Assembly (NCBI GenBank): GCA_029931905.1
Contig: JAOZRH010000127.1
Span: 1 to 5,899, forward strand
DNA: 5,899 nucleotides
Reading direction: 5' to 3'
Origin: Fidelibacterota bacterium
Lineage (GTDB): Bacteria > Fidelibacterota > Fidelibacteria > Fidelibacterales > Fidelibacteraceae
Part shown: one piece after another, positions 1 to 4,701 of the stretch
Layout of the letters: each line of letters begins with the position of its first letter
How positions within the stretch are numbered: position 1 is the stretch's first letter
Position numbers and translations under genes: made by a program
The notes under the pieces: model-generated
What the model was told of the DNA's origin: nothing
The model's database searches: none
Seen by the model: only the letters and a program-made list of their open reading frames with translations

Positions 1-1
1 A

Positions 2-565
2 ATTACTTTCCCATTTGATAGTGGAACAGCATCACATGTTGGTAATTTAAGTTTATTAAGAACATGGATAGCGGGTTGCAATTCATCAGTTAATGGATAT
101 ATGTTTGGTGGAATTGTTTCAAATGTACACTATTCTATAATTGATCGTGTCACTTTCCCATTCGATAGTGGTACAGCAACACATGTTGGAAACTTGTCAG
201 AAACTAGAAATTATGCAACACAAGCTTTTAATTCTTCAAATTATGGTTATAATTGTGGAGGATTAAATTCCGCTAAAACCGAAAATCTTTCAACTATTGA
301 TCGTATTATCTTCCCATTTGATAGTGGAACAGCTACACATATTGGAAATATGACACAAACACGTTATACTTGTGCTTGTTGTAATTCTTCAAAGTGTGGG
401 TATGTTTGTGGAGGATATAATGTATACACATCTGTTTTTTATTCAACAATAGACCGTGTCACTTTTCCATTTGATAGTGGAACGGCTACACATGTAGGAA
501 ATTTAAGCACCAGTAATGCTCATATTTCTGGTACTGATGGTGTCGATTTTGTAACAATGTTTGTT
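2..565 (+). repeat. Four tandem 147-156 bp coding repeats
   Basis: Repeat units begin at bases 2, 149, 305 and 458 (periods 147, 156 and 153 bases). The conserved core is FPFDSGTATHVGNLS. At DNA level the cores differ mainly at synonymous sites (for example gga/ggt, gct/gca, ttc/ttt), which suggests the protein framework is under selection. The middle of each unit varies freely in sequence and slightly in length. The array continues to the left of the window. Confidence 0.9.
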
Positions 566-568
566 TAA
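2..568 (+). CDS. Phage tail-fibre protein with kelch-like repeats (5' end outside window)
   Basis: The reading frame is open from the left edge (first full codon at base 2), so this is the C-terminal 188 residues of a longer protein; the ATG at 101 is internal. It holds four copies of a 49-52 residue repeat, each opening with FPFDSGTATHVGNLS or a close variant, then a variable stretch, a GY.CGG-like turn and a closing S.IDR. This Gly-Tyr/Gly-Gly pattern resembles kelch-type beta-propeller blades. I know such repeats from phage fibre and receptor-binding proteins; receptor binding here is inferred. The last copy is cut short and ends DGVDFVTMFV, so the natural C-terminus is present. Copy three is rich in cysteine (CACC, KCGYVCGG), odd for a virion surface protein. 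A strong hairpin terminator follows 17 bases after the stop. I am sure it is a phage repeat protein, less sure of the exact appendage. Confidence 0.85.
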   Translation: MTFPFDSGTASHVGNLSLLRTWIAGCNSSVNGYMFGGIVSNVHYSIIDRVTFPFDSGTATHVGNLSETRNYATQAFNSSNYGYNCGGLNSAKTENLSTIDRIIFPFDSGTATHIGNMTQTRYTCACCNSSKCGYVCGGYNVYTSVFYSTIDRVTFPFDSGTATHVGNLSTSNAHISGTDGVDFVTMFV

Positions 569-585
569 GAATTTTTAAAAATAAT

Positions 586-621
586 AAATATTGGGAGAGT
601 TCGAAAACTCTCCCAATATTT
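586..621 (+). terminator. Perfect 16-bp hairpin, likely transcription terminator
   Basis: Bases 586-601 pair without mismatch with 606-621 around a CGAA tetraloop (602-605). The stem core is GGGAGAG/CTCTCCC. It sits 17 bases after the stop of the kelch-repeat fibre gene. The 3' side ends in AATATTT and then TATA, so the U-tract is poor; termination is likely but could be partial, or the hairpin could protect an mRNA 3' end. Confidence 0.8.
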
Positions 622-628
622 ATACACT

Positions 629-655
629 AAAAGGAGGTGAATGAAAATAAACTAA
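629..655 (+). promoter_or_regulatory. Very strong SD site with four-codon mini-ORF
   Basis: Bases 630-640 (AAAGGAGGTGA) match the complement of the bacterial 16S rRNA 3' end over 11 bases, the best SD in the window. No full gene starts at a usable distance. The nearest ATG (641) gives only M-K-I-N before a TAA at 653-655, and its spacing of about 3 bases from GGAGG is too short for ideal initiation. A GTG at 637 would give a 17-residue peptide ending at 690, but it overlaps the SD. The site may act as a leader, a ribosome standby site or an mRNA-stabilising site. Bases 634-640 can pair with 705-711. Confidence 0.5.
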
Positions 656-689
656 ATCTCGCCGTTAAAAACAAAAAGTTTATATTTTA

Positions 690-743
690 GTGAGATAATA
701 TATCTCACCTCAGCTTGATGATAAAAATGAGAACCAAGCGAGG
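690..743 (+). ncRNA. Structured 5' leader upstream of 761 gene
   Basis: Two adjacent hairpins can form. Hairpin A pairs 690-697 with 701-708 (GTGAGATA/TATCTCAC). Hairpin B pairs 708-711 plus 713-716 with 736-739 plus 740-743 (CCTC, bulged A, GCTT against AAGC, GAGG) around a 19-base loop. They share or abut at base 708 and could stack end to end. The GAGG strand of hairpin B is the only SD-like element before the ATG at 761, about 17 bases upstream. Separately, 705-711 can pair with the strong SD at 634-640, which would disrupt both hairpins. No known riboswitch or ribozyme consensus was recognised. A regulatory role is inferred from pairing alone. Confidence 0.4.
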
Positions 744-760
744 AAAGTTTTAAAAATAAA

Positions 761-1114
761 ATGTCTAAAATAAGAAGAAGATACATAGAAAAGTATTTAT
801 ACGGTATTAATAAAGAAGTTCTATCATCAGATAAAATAATTTACGTTGATGATTATTCACAGCATTACTTAGATCCAAATGGGACTAGTCGAAATGTTTC
901 ATTTTCAGGTACTTTTACAAAAGGCGATACATATAAGATTAAAAATATCGCTTCAGACAATAGTATTTTAACAGTTACTAGTATTACACCAAATATTACA
1001 ATTTATCCAGATGAAATAATTGAATTTTTTTATGATGGTACAAATTGGAATGTGAGTAATTTTGGTGGTTTGTTAGAATTAGATGAAGATGGAAATTTAA
1101 TGCCGATTGCGTAA
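761..1114 (+). CDS. Small phage structural protein, beta-rich, fibre-associated
   Basis: The product has 117 residues. After a basic N-terminus (MSKIRRRYIEKYLYG) it has a compact beta-rich region containing YVDDYSQHYLDPNG, a turn GTFTKGDTYKIKNIASDN and the closing strand pair EFFYDGTNWNV. This order (a D-P-x-G strand, a K-I-x-N strand, then F.YDGTNW) matches a small domain I know from phage fibre and tail proteins; the specific role is not known. It ends LDEDGNLMPIA, a motif that recurs in the next gene. The start at 761 fits the conserved MSK beginning shared with the next gene, but its SD is weak or distant (GAGG at 740-743, possibly in a hairpin). It lies 39 bases before the next gene and is probably co-transcribed with it. 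It could be a minor virion protein or a fibre connector. Confidence 0.75.
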   Translation: MSKIRRRYIEKYLYGINKEVLSSDKIIYVDDYSQHYLDPNGTSRNVSFSGTFTKGDTYKIKNIASDNSILTVTSITPNITIYPDEIIEFFYDGTNWNVSNFGGLLELDEDGNLMPIA

Positions 1115-1137
1115 ATTTTTTAAAATTAATTTAGTAT

Positions 1138-1143
1138 AGGAGA
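1138..1143 (+). promoter_or_regulatory. RBS of the 726-residue fibre gene
   Basis: AGGAGA lies 10 bases before the ATG at 1154, supporting that start. The surrounding segment (AGGAGAAAGTTTAAAA then ATGTC) closely resembles the one before the ATG at 761. Confidence 0.7.
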
Positions 1144-1153
1144 AAGTTTAAAA

Positions 1154-3334
1154 ATGTCAAAATATTCAGCTAAACATACAAAACTTGATCCTAATAATCT
1201 TTACAACAGTGTAGGAAACATATCTGTTAAATTTAGTGATGCTAATTTAGCAGACACTGATGAAGTTTGGTCATCTGCTAAAGTAAAAGATTACATTGAT
1301 CATGTTGCACAGGGTCTTGATCCAAAAGGTAGTTGTAGAGCAACTACCGATGGTGAGTTACCTGCGTGTACATATGATAATGGAACTGGTGGAGTTGGAG
1401 CATCTCTTACTGCTGATGCAAATGGTGCTTTACCTTCACAAGATGGTGTTTCTTTAGTTGTTGGAGATAGATTATTAGTTAGAAATCAAAGTGATAAAAC
1501 ACAAAATGGTATTTACAAAGTTCTTTCAGCAGGTAGTGCAACTTCAACTTGGAAGTTGCAACGATCTGTAGATTTTGATGATTCTCCAGATGGAGAAGTA
1601 ACACCAGGAGCTTATTGTTTTATTGAAGAAGGTGCAAGTTATGAAAATACTGGTTTTGTTTTAACCACTAATGGCGATATTACTATTGGTACAACAGAAT
1701 TAGAATTTTCACAATTTACTGGAACAGGTTCTTTTATTTCCGGTGTAGGATTAACTAAAACAGGGCAAACTATTAATATTGGAGATGGTAATACTGGAAA
1801 CAAAAATGGTATAAATCGTACATCGTCTGATATTGGGATTGCAACAGGTATTGGTGTTACAGTTAATAATGATGTTTTAGTTTTATCAACAACTGCTGCT
1901 GGTGATGGATTAGCAGGTGGAACAACTGAAGCTCTTCGAGTACAAACATCAGATATAGTTGGACATGGTCTTGAAGAAGATGGTTCAAATGATATTAGAA
2001 TTTCTTCTACTATTGCTGGTGATGGTATTCAAGGTGGATCAGGATCTGCTTTAGCTATTGATGTTGCAGATTTTGTTGGAGATGGTCTAGAAGAAAGTGG
2101 TGGTGATTTAAGAATTTCTTCTTCTGCAGCTGGAGATGGTTTAACTGGTGGTTCAGGAGCAGCTTTATCTGTACAATCAGACACTACAGGTGGAACAAAT
2201 CTAGCAACAGTTATTAATGTATCAACAAATGGTGTAGCAGTTAAAGTTGATGATAGTACAATAACAGAAGATAGTTCTGGAAATTTAAGTGTTGCAGATA
2301 ATGGAATTACGAGTGGTAAAATTAACAGTTCTATTGCGGGTGATGGTATTCAAGGTGGATCAGGAACATCTTTAGGTATTGATGTTTCTGATTTTGCTGG
2401 ATTTGGTCTTGAAGATGATGGTTCCGAGGACCTGCGTATAGCTTCTACCGGAATTGGTGACGGTCTTACTGGTGGTTCAGGAACAGTTGTTTCTGTTCAA
2501 GCTGATACTACTGGTGGAGCAAATCTTGCAAAGTCGATAAATGTATCGACTAATGGTGTTGCAATTAAGATTGATGATAGTACTATTGATCAAAACACTT
2601 CTGAACAATTACGTGTTGCTGATGCTGGTATCACCGAAGATCAGATCAATACAAGTGTTGCTGGAAATGGATTAACTGGTGGTGGAGGTTCTGCTTTAGC
2701 TATATTACCATCAGATTATATTACCGGTGGAGTTACTGAAATAGATGGTGATAAATTAGACATAGACTATACTCCTTCAGCTTATACTCCATCAACAACG
2801 CCAACAGAAGTTACAAGTACATCTCATTTAACTGCTCATCTTTACGGTATTGATCAGATGTTTGCCGACATTTCAAATGAGCAAATAATTCAAGAGATGC
2901 ATAAAATTGATAGTAGTGAAGATGCGAATGGGTATTTTACATTATCAAAGATACCTACAAATGATCAATCTGTTAGAGTTACAATAGTTGAAGGAAATAT
3001 GCAGATGAATAATGCTGCAGATAATTTTGCTTCAACAGGTGAAACACCAGATTTTAAAATGATTAATTTAACTCAATTACATTTTAATAATAATGGTGAA
3101 GCAACTGGATTGAGTGAATTAATAGCTGATGGTGATACACTTATAATTGAATATCAATATGAAATTGAAACAGGTGTTGATGGTGATGGAAATCTGATGC
3201 CATACATTGGTGAGCCAGATAATGCAAATAATATATTTGAAGAAAATGGTCCAGCAGCTATAATGCCAACAACATCAGGAACTGAACATGATTATTTTGA
3301 GATAATTGATGGTAATATAGTTCCAAAAGAATAG
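1154..3334 (+). CDS. Long repeat-containing phage tail-fibre protein
   Basis: The protein has 726 residues. Residues 1-53 are an attachment-like N-terminus. Residues 54-190 match a common phage fibre module: GLDPKGSCRA, a Thr/Gly-rich strand, DGVSLVVGDRLLVRNQ, NGIYKV, W.L.RSVDFDD and G.Y.FIEEG. Residues 191-540 are a Gly/Asp-rich shaft built on AGDGL.GGSG...L.V units, including a nearly exact 107-residue tandem duplication (288-394 and 395-501). At 558-567 comes HLTAHLYGID, like the S-H-L-x-G-I-D element of many phage fibres. Residues 575-726 form a separate beta-rich C-terminal domain with the motif DGDGNLMP at 676-683 and the end DYFEIIDGNIVPKE. No chaperone or lysin motif is visible. A trimeric virion fibre is inferred from composition and neighbours. 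The stop is 14 bases before the next ATG, whose SD hairpin begins at the last base of the stop codon. Long tail fibre, whisker or baseplate fibre cannot be told apart. Confidence 0.85.
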   Translation: MSKYSAKHTKLDPNNLYNSVGNISVKFSDANLADTDEVWSSAKVKDYIDHVAQGLDPKGSCRATTDGELPACTYDNGTGGVGASLTADANGALPSQDGVSLVVGDRLLVRNQSDKTQNGIYKVLSAGSATSTWKLQRSVDFDDSPDGEVTPGAYCFIEEGASYENTGFVLTTNGDITIGTTELEFSQFTGTGSFISGVGLTKTGQTINIGDGNTGNKNGINRTSSDIGIATGIGVTVNNDVLVLSTTAAGDGLAGGTTEALRVQTSDIVGHGLEEDGSNDIRISSTIAGDGIQGGSGSALAIDVADFVGDGLEESGGDLRISSSAAGDGLTGGSGAALSVQSDTTGGTNLATVINVSTNGVAVKVDDSTITEDSSGNLSVADNGITSGKINSSIAGDGIQGGSGTSLGIDVSDFAGFGLEDDGSEDLRIASTGIGDGLTGGSGTVVSVQADTTGGANLAKSINVSTNGVAIKIDDSTIDQNTSEQLRVADAGITEDQINTSVAGNGLTGGGGSALAILPSDYITGGVTEIDGDKLDIDYTPSAYTPSTTPTEVTSTSHLTAHLYGIDQMFADISNEQIIQEMHKIDSSEDANGYFTLSKIPTNDQSVRVTIVEGNMQMNNAADNFASTGETPDFKMINLTQLHFNNNGEATGLSELIADGDTLIIEYQYEIETGVDGDGNLMPYIGEPDNANNIFEENGPAAIMPTTSGTEHDYFEIIDGNIVPKE
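2015..2656 (+). repeat. 321-bp tandem duplication in fibre shaft
   Basis: Two copies of 321 bases (about 2015-2335 and 2336-2656) encode 107-residue units. Each opens AGDGIQGGSG and continues through a GLE.DG..DLRI.S block, GDGLTGGSG, the S-Q-x-D-T-T-G-G block, INVSTNGVA.K.DDSTI and AD.GIT...IN. A third, partial copy follows from about 2657 (VAGNGLTGGGGSALAI). Nucleotide similarity is patchy: nearly identical at GGTGATGGTATTCAAGGTGG, diverged elsewhere. This is an old in-frame duplication that lengthens the shaft. Confidence 0.85.
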
Positions 3335-3348
3335 GGAGGTAACCTCCC
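3334..3348 (+). promoter_or_regulatory. SD-sequestering hairpin before the 3349 gene
   Basis: GGGAGGT (3334-3340) pairs with ACCTCCC (3342-3348), realistically a 6-bp GC-rich stem with a three-base TAA loop. The 5' arm is the SD of the gene at 3349 (8 bases from that ATG), and its first G is the last base of the upstream TAG stop (3332-3334). A ribosome terminating on the fibre gene would cover and open the stem, so translational coupling is likely. Confidence 0.7.
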
Positions 3349-3540
3349 ATGATGGATAAAAATGTTGTTATTGTTTGTTTGACTATATTAGCAGTTTTAT
3401 GTGTAGGTATGTTAGTTTTTGTCACAGAAACTACAATTACAACTCAATTATTACTTATAGTAAGCAATATTGTTTCTGGTTTGTTAGGTATAGCTACAGG
3501 AACCAGATTAACACAACCTAAAAAGAAATCAAATTCCTAA
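3349..3540 (+). CDS. Small two-helix membrane protein, holin-like
   Basis: The product has 63 residues. Two hydrophobic stretches, about 5-26 (NVVIVCLTILAVLCVGMLVFV) and 33-51 (QLLLIVSNIVSGLLGIATG), are joined by a short polar turn (TETT), and the tail is basic (PKKKSNS). The hairpin topology with both ends in the cytoplasm fits small class II holins and other phage membrane miniproteins. No sequence family is recognised, so holin is a suggestion only, and no endolysin lies beside it. Two ATGs occur in tandem (3349 and 3352); the first has the better SD spacing. The SD is in a hairpin (3334-3348), so expression is probably coupled to the fibre gene. Placement between two fibre genes would also suit an unknown virion-assembly or envelope role. 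Confidence 0.7.
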   Translation: MMDKNVVIVCLTILAVLCVGMLVFVTETTITTQLLLIVSNIVSGLLGIATGTRLTQPKKKSNS

Positions 3541-3562
3541 TCATATAGCTCTGTATGATTAG
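3537..3562 (+). promoter_or_regulatory. 9-bp hairpin at stop of the 3349 gene, possible RBS pseudoknot
   Basis: CTAATCATA (3537-3545) pairs perfectly with TATGATTAG (3554-3562), leaving the loop TAGCTCTG. The stem includes the TAA stop of the preceding gene. No U-tract follows, so it is a poor terminator. The loop bases GCTC (3548-3551) are complementary to GAGC at 3574-3577, which overlaps the GAGGAG SD (3571-3576) of the gene at 3585. Confidence 0.45.
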
Positions 3563-3570
3563 TTGAATGA

Positions 3571-3576
3571 GAGGAG
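3571..3576 (+). promoter_or_regulatory. RBS of the 3585 gene
   Basis: GAGGAG lies 8 bases before the ATG at 3585, with optimal spacing, and fixes that start. Confidence 0.75.
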
Positions 3577-3584
3577 CATTTTAA

Positions 3585-4208
3585 ATGGCAACTAGAAGTA
3601 TAGTCCCTCGCGCAAATGATGAAGGTGGAATTGGTACCAGTTCTAAGAAATGGCATGAAGGTCATTTTTCAACCATATATGCTGATACATATGAAGGTGT
3701 ACATGCTGGAGCAAATAAACGAATAGTCAGTCCAAATATGATGAGGTTGGATGATACTAATACAGGATCTGATCAAGATACAGTTTTTAATATTATTGAT
3801 ACAGTATCTTTTAATACAACAACCGACGGTTCTGTTTGGTGTACAATTGATTTTAATGATAGTGATTTTGATACTTCAACAGATATGACTGTTGATTTAG
3901 TTCATGTTTTTGATGGTACTGCTTCAAGTTCACAAGCAGTTCGTTTGACTATTGACTGTTGGGTAGCTGATAAAGGAGAGGCTCCTGCTACAGGTAGTCC
4001 TGATGTGACACAAACAAGAGATTTGTCAGTTGATTCAACAACTGATAACACCATTCAAGAATATACAACATTTATAACTATTGGTTCTACAAATTTTGGT
4101 GAAAGTACAAGAACGATCAGTTTTAAAATTACAAGAGATCCAGATCATGCAAATGATACATATAGTGGAAGTTATCATATTGTTAAATTAATTGCAAAGC
4201 AATCATAA
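3585..4208 (+). CDS. Phage fibre / tail-tip beta-domain protein
   Basis: The product has 207 residues. Residues 3-34 (RSIVPRANDEGGIGTSSKKW followed by HEGHFSTIYAD) match the short P-R-x-x-x-E-G-x-I-G-T-x-x-K-x-W unit that starts or punctuates many phage fibre proteins. After a linker, residues 70-207 form an all-beta domain with strands around SVWCTIDFNDSDFD, MTVDLVHVFDG, VRLTIDCWVADKG, TIQEYTTFITI, RTISFKITRDPDHANDTYSG and YHIVKLIAK. The R-x-x-x-x-x-N-D-T-Y-x-G-x-Y pattern near the end recurs in phage structural proteins as I recall. A virion surface role is inferred; the receptor or partner is unknown. The SD is GAGGAG at 8 bases. It is the last gene before a strong terminator and so closes the first transcription unit. 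It could be a fibre tip, a short fibre or a decoration-like protein. Confidence 0.75.
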   Translation: MATRSIVPRANDEGGIGTSSKKWHEGHFSTIYADTYEGVHAGANKRIVSPNMMRLDDTNTGSDQDTVFNIIDTVSFNTTTDGSVWCTIDFNDSDFDTSTDMTVDLVHVFDGTASSSQAVRLTIDCWVADKGEAPATGSPDVTQTRDLSVDSTTDNTIQEYTTFITIGSTNFGESTRTISFKITRDPDHANDTYSGSYHIVKLIAKQS

Positions 4209-4213
4209 TTTTT

Positions 4214-4257
4214 ATAGCGGTAGAAAAATACTAACTATTTTTTCTACCGCTATTTTT
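4214..4257 (+). terminator. Intrinsic terminator after the 3585 gene
   Basis: ATAGCGGTAGAAAAA (4214-4228) pairs perfectly with TTTTTCTACCGCTAT (4239-4253) over 15 bp around a ten-base loop, and the stem runs into a T-tract (4253-4257). It starts 5 bases after the stop. The opposite strand has no comparable U-tract, so it acts on + strand transcription. It separates the fibre unit from the membrane-protein/spike unit. Confidence 0.9.
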
Positions 4258-4280
4258 GAAGAAATAATTTAAATAACACC

Positions 4281-4317
4281 AAGGAGGTTCTGGGTATTGA
4301 AGAAAATAAATAATTGA
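4281..4317 (+). promoter_or_regulatory. Strong SD with six-codon mini-ORF in leader
   Basis: AAGGAGG (4281-4287) is well placed (9 bases) for a TTG at 4297 that opens a six-codon frame read as M-K-K-I-N-N, with a TGA stop at 4315-4317. No full gene uses this SD; the next ones start at 4327 (TTG) or 4345 (ATG). The set-up parallels the one at 629-655: terminator, A-rich spacer, excellent SD, tiny Lys/Ile/Asn frame. It may be a leader peptide or the remnant of a decayed gene start. Confidence 0.4.
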
Positions 4318-4344
4318 TTATTAATTTTGAATCGAGTGAGAGTC

Positions 4345-4701
4345 ATGGAAGAAAAAAGAAATTATTTTCGTAGAAGATCAGATTATTTTTTATTTAAATC
4401 TATTTATATTATGTTTTTTTCAATAATTATTTTAATAGCTGCATTTTTTTATTCACAATATAAAATTTCAATTGTTGAATCTAATCAGAAACAGGCACTT
4501 CAATTATTTAAGATGTATTCAGAAAAAGACTTACATCAACAATGTTTGATTGATGATCTTCGAAAACATTTAGATATTTTAAATAAAAAAACAGACGAAT
4601 GTTATGAAAAGTTTAATAAAAAGTTAGATGATATTTTAAAAATTGTTTTAAGTGGAAAATGTAAGCAGGTTAGTAATGAATCTAAAGCCAGAAACATATG
4701 A
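4345..4701 (+). CDS. One-TM membrane protein with coiled-coil ectodomain
   Basis: I prefer the ATG at 4345 (118 residues) over the upstream TTG at 4327, which has no SD; the GAGTGAGAG just before 4345 is a modest SD. The basic N-terminus (EEKRNYFRRRSDY) precedes one hydrophobic helix at about residues 19-39, which predicts an N-in, C-out topology. Residues 41-105 are charged and helical, with heptad-like hydrophobic spacing (LIDDLRKHLDILNKK, then CYEKFNKKLDDILKIV), suggesting a coiled coil. Three cysteines lie outside the membrane segment. The architecture resembles an inner-membrane spanin (Rz-like), but I see no partner lipoprotein with a lipobox in the window, and no family is recognised. 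The end overlaps the next gene by 26 bases, implying coupled translation. Confidence 0.65.
   Translation: MEEKRNYFRRRSDYFLFKSIYIMFFSIIILIAAFFYSQYKISIVESNQKQALQLFKMYSEKDLHQQCLIDDLRKHLDILNKKTDECYEKFNKKLDDILKIVLSGKCKQVSNESKARNI

Noticed and set aside
2..568. Diversity-generating retroelement variable region in the fibre end
   Set aside because: No template repeat, reverse transcriptase or adenine-biased substitution pattern can be seen in this window; repeat variation is explained by ordinary divergence.
617..624. T4-type late-promoter-like octamers (TATTTATA at 617-624, TTTAAATA at 4268-4275)
   Set aside because: They differ from TATAAATA by two and one bases, and equally good matches (AATAAATA at 583-590 and near 4304) occur by chance in this AT-rich sequence, so they do not support a promoter call.
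694..699. GATAAT as a possible -10 box
   Set aside because: No plausible -35 element lies about 17 bases upstream, and the bases are part of a hairpin that explains them better.
708..750. Possible hammerhead or twister ribozyme (TTGATGA and CCAAGC resemblances)
   Set aside because: The conserved cores (CUGANGA with GAAA; the twister internal loops) are not matched, and the stems do not close in the required order.
718..753. Short basic leader-like ORF (MIKMRTKRGKF)
   Set aside because: It has no SD at a workable distance, and its sequence is largely the arm and loop of hairpin B; too short to support on sequence alone.
4309..4322. AATAAT/ATTATT inverted repeat
   Set aside because: All A-T, two-base loop, too weak to be stable; expected by chance at this base composition.
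4327..4344. TTG start at 4327 for the coiled-coil membrane protein
   Set aside because: No SD precedes it, while the ATG at 4345 has a modest one and gives a normal basic N-terminus before the membrane helix.
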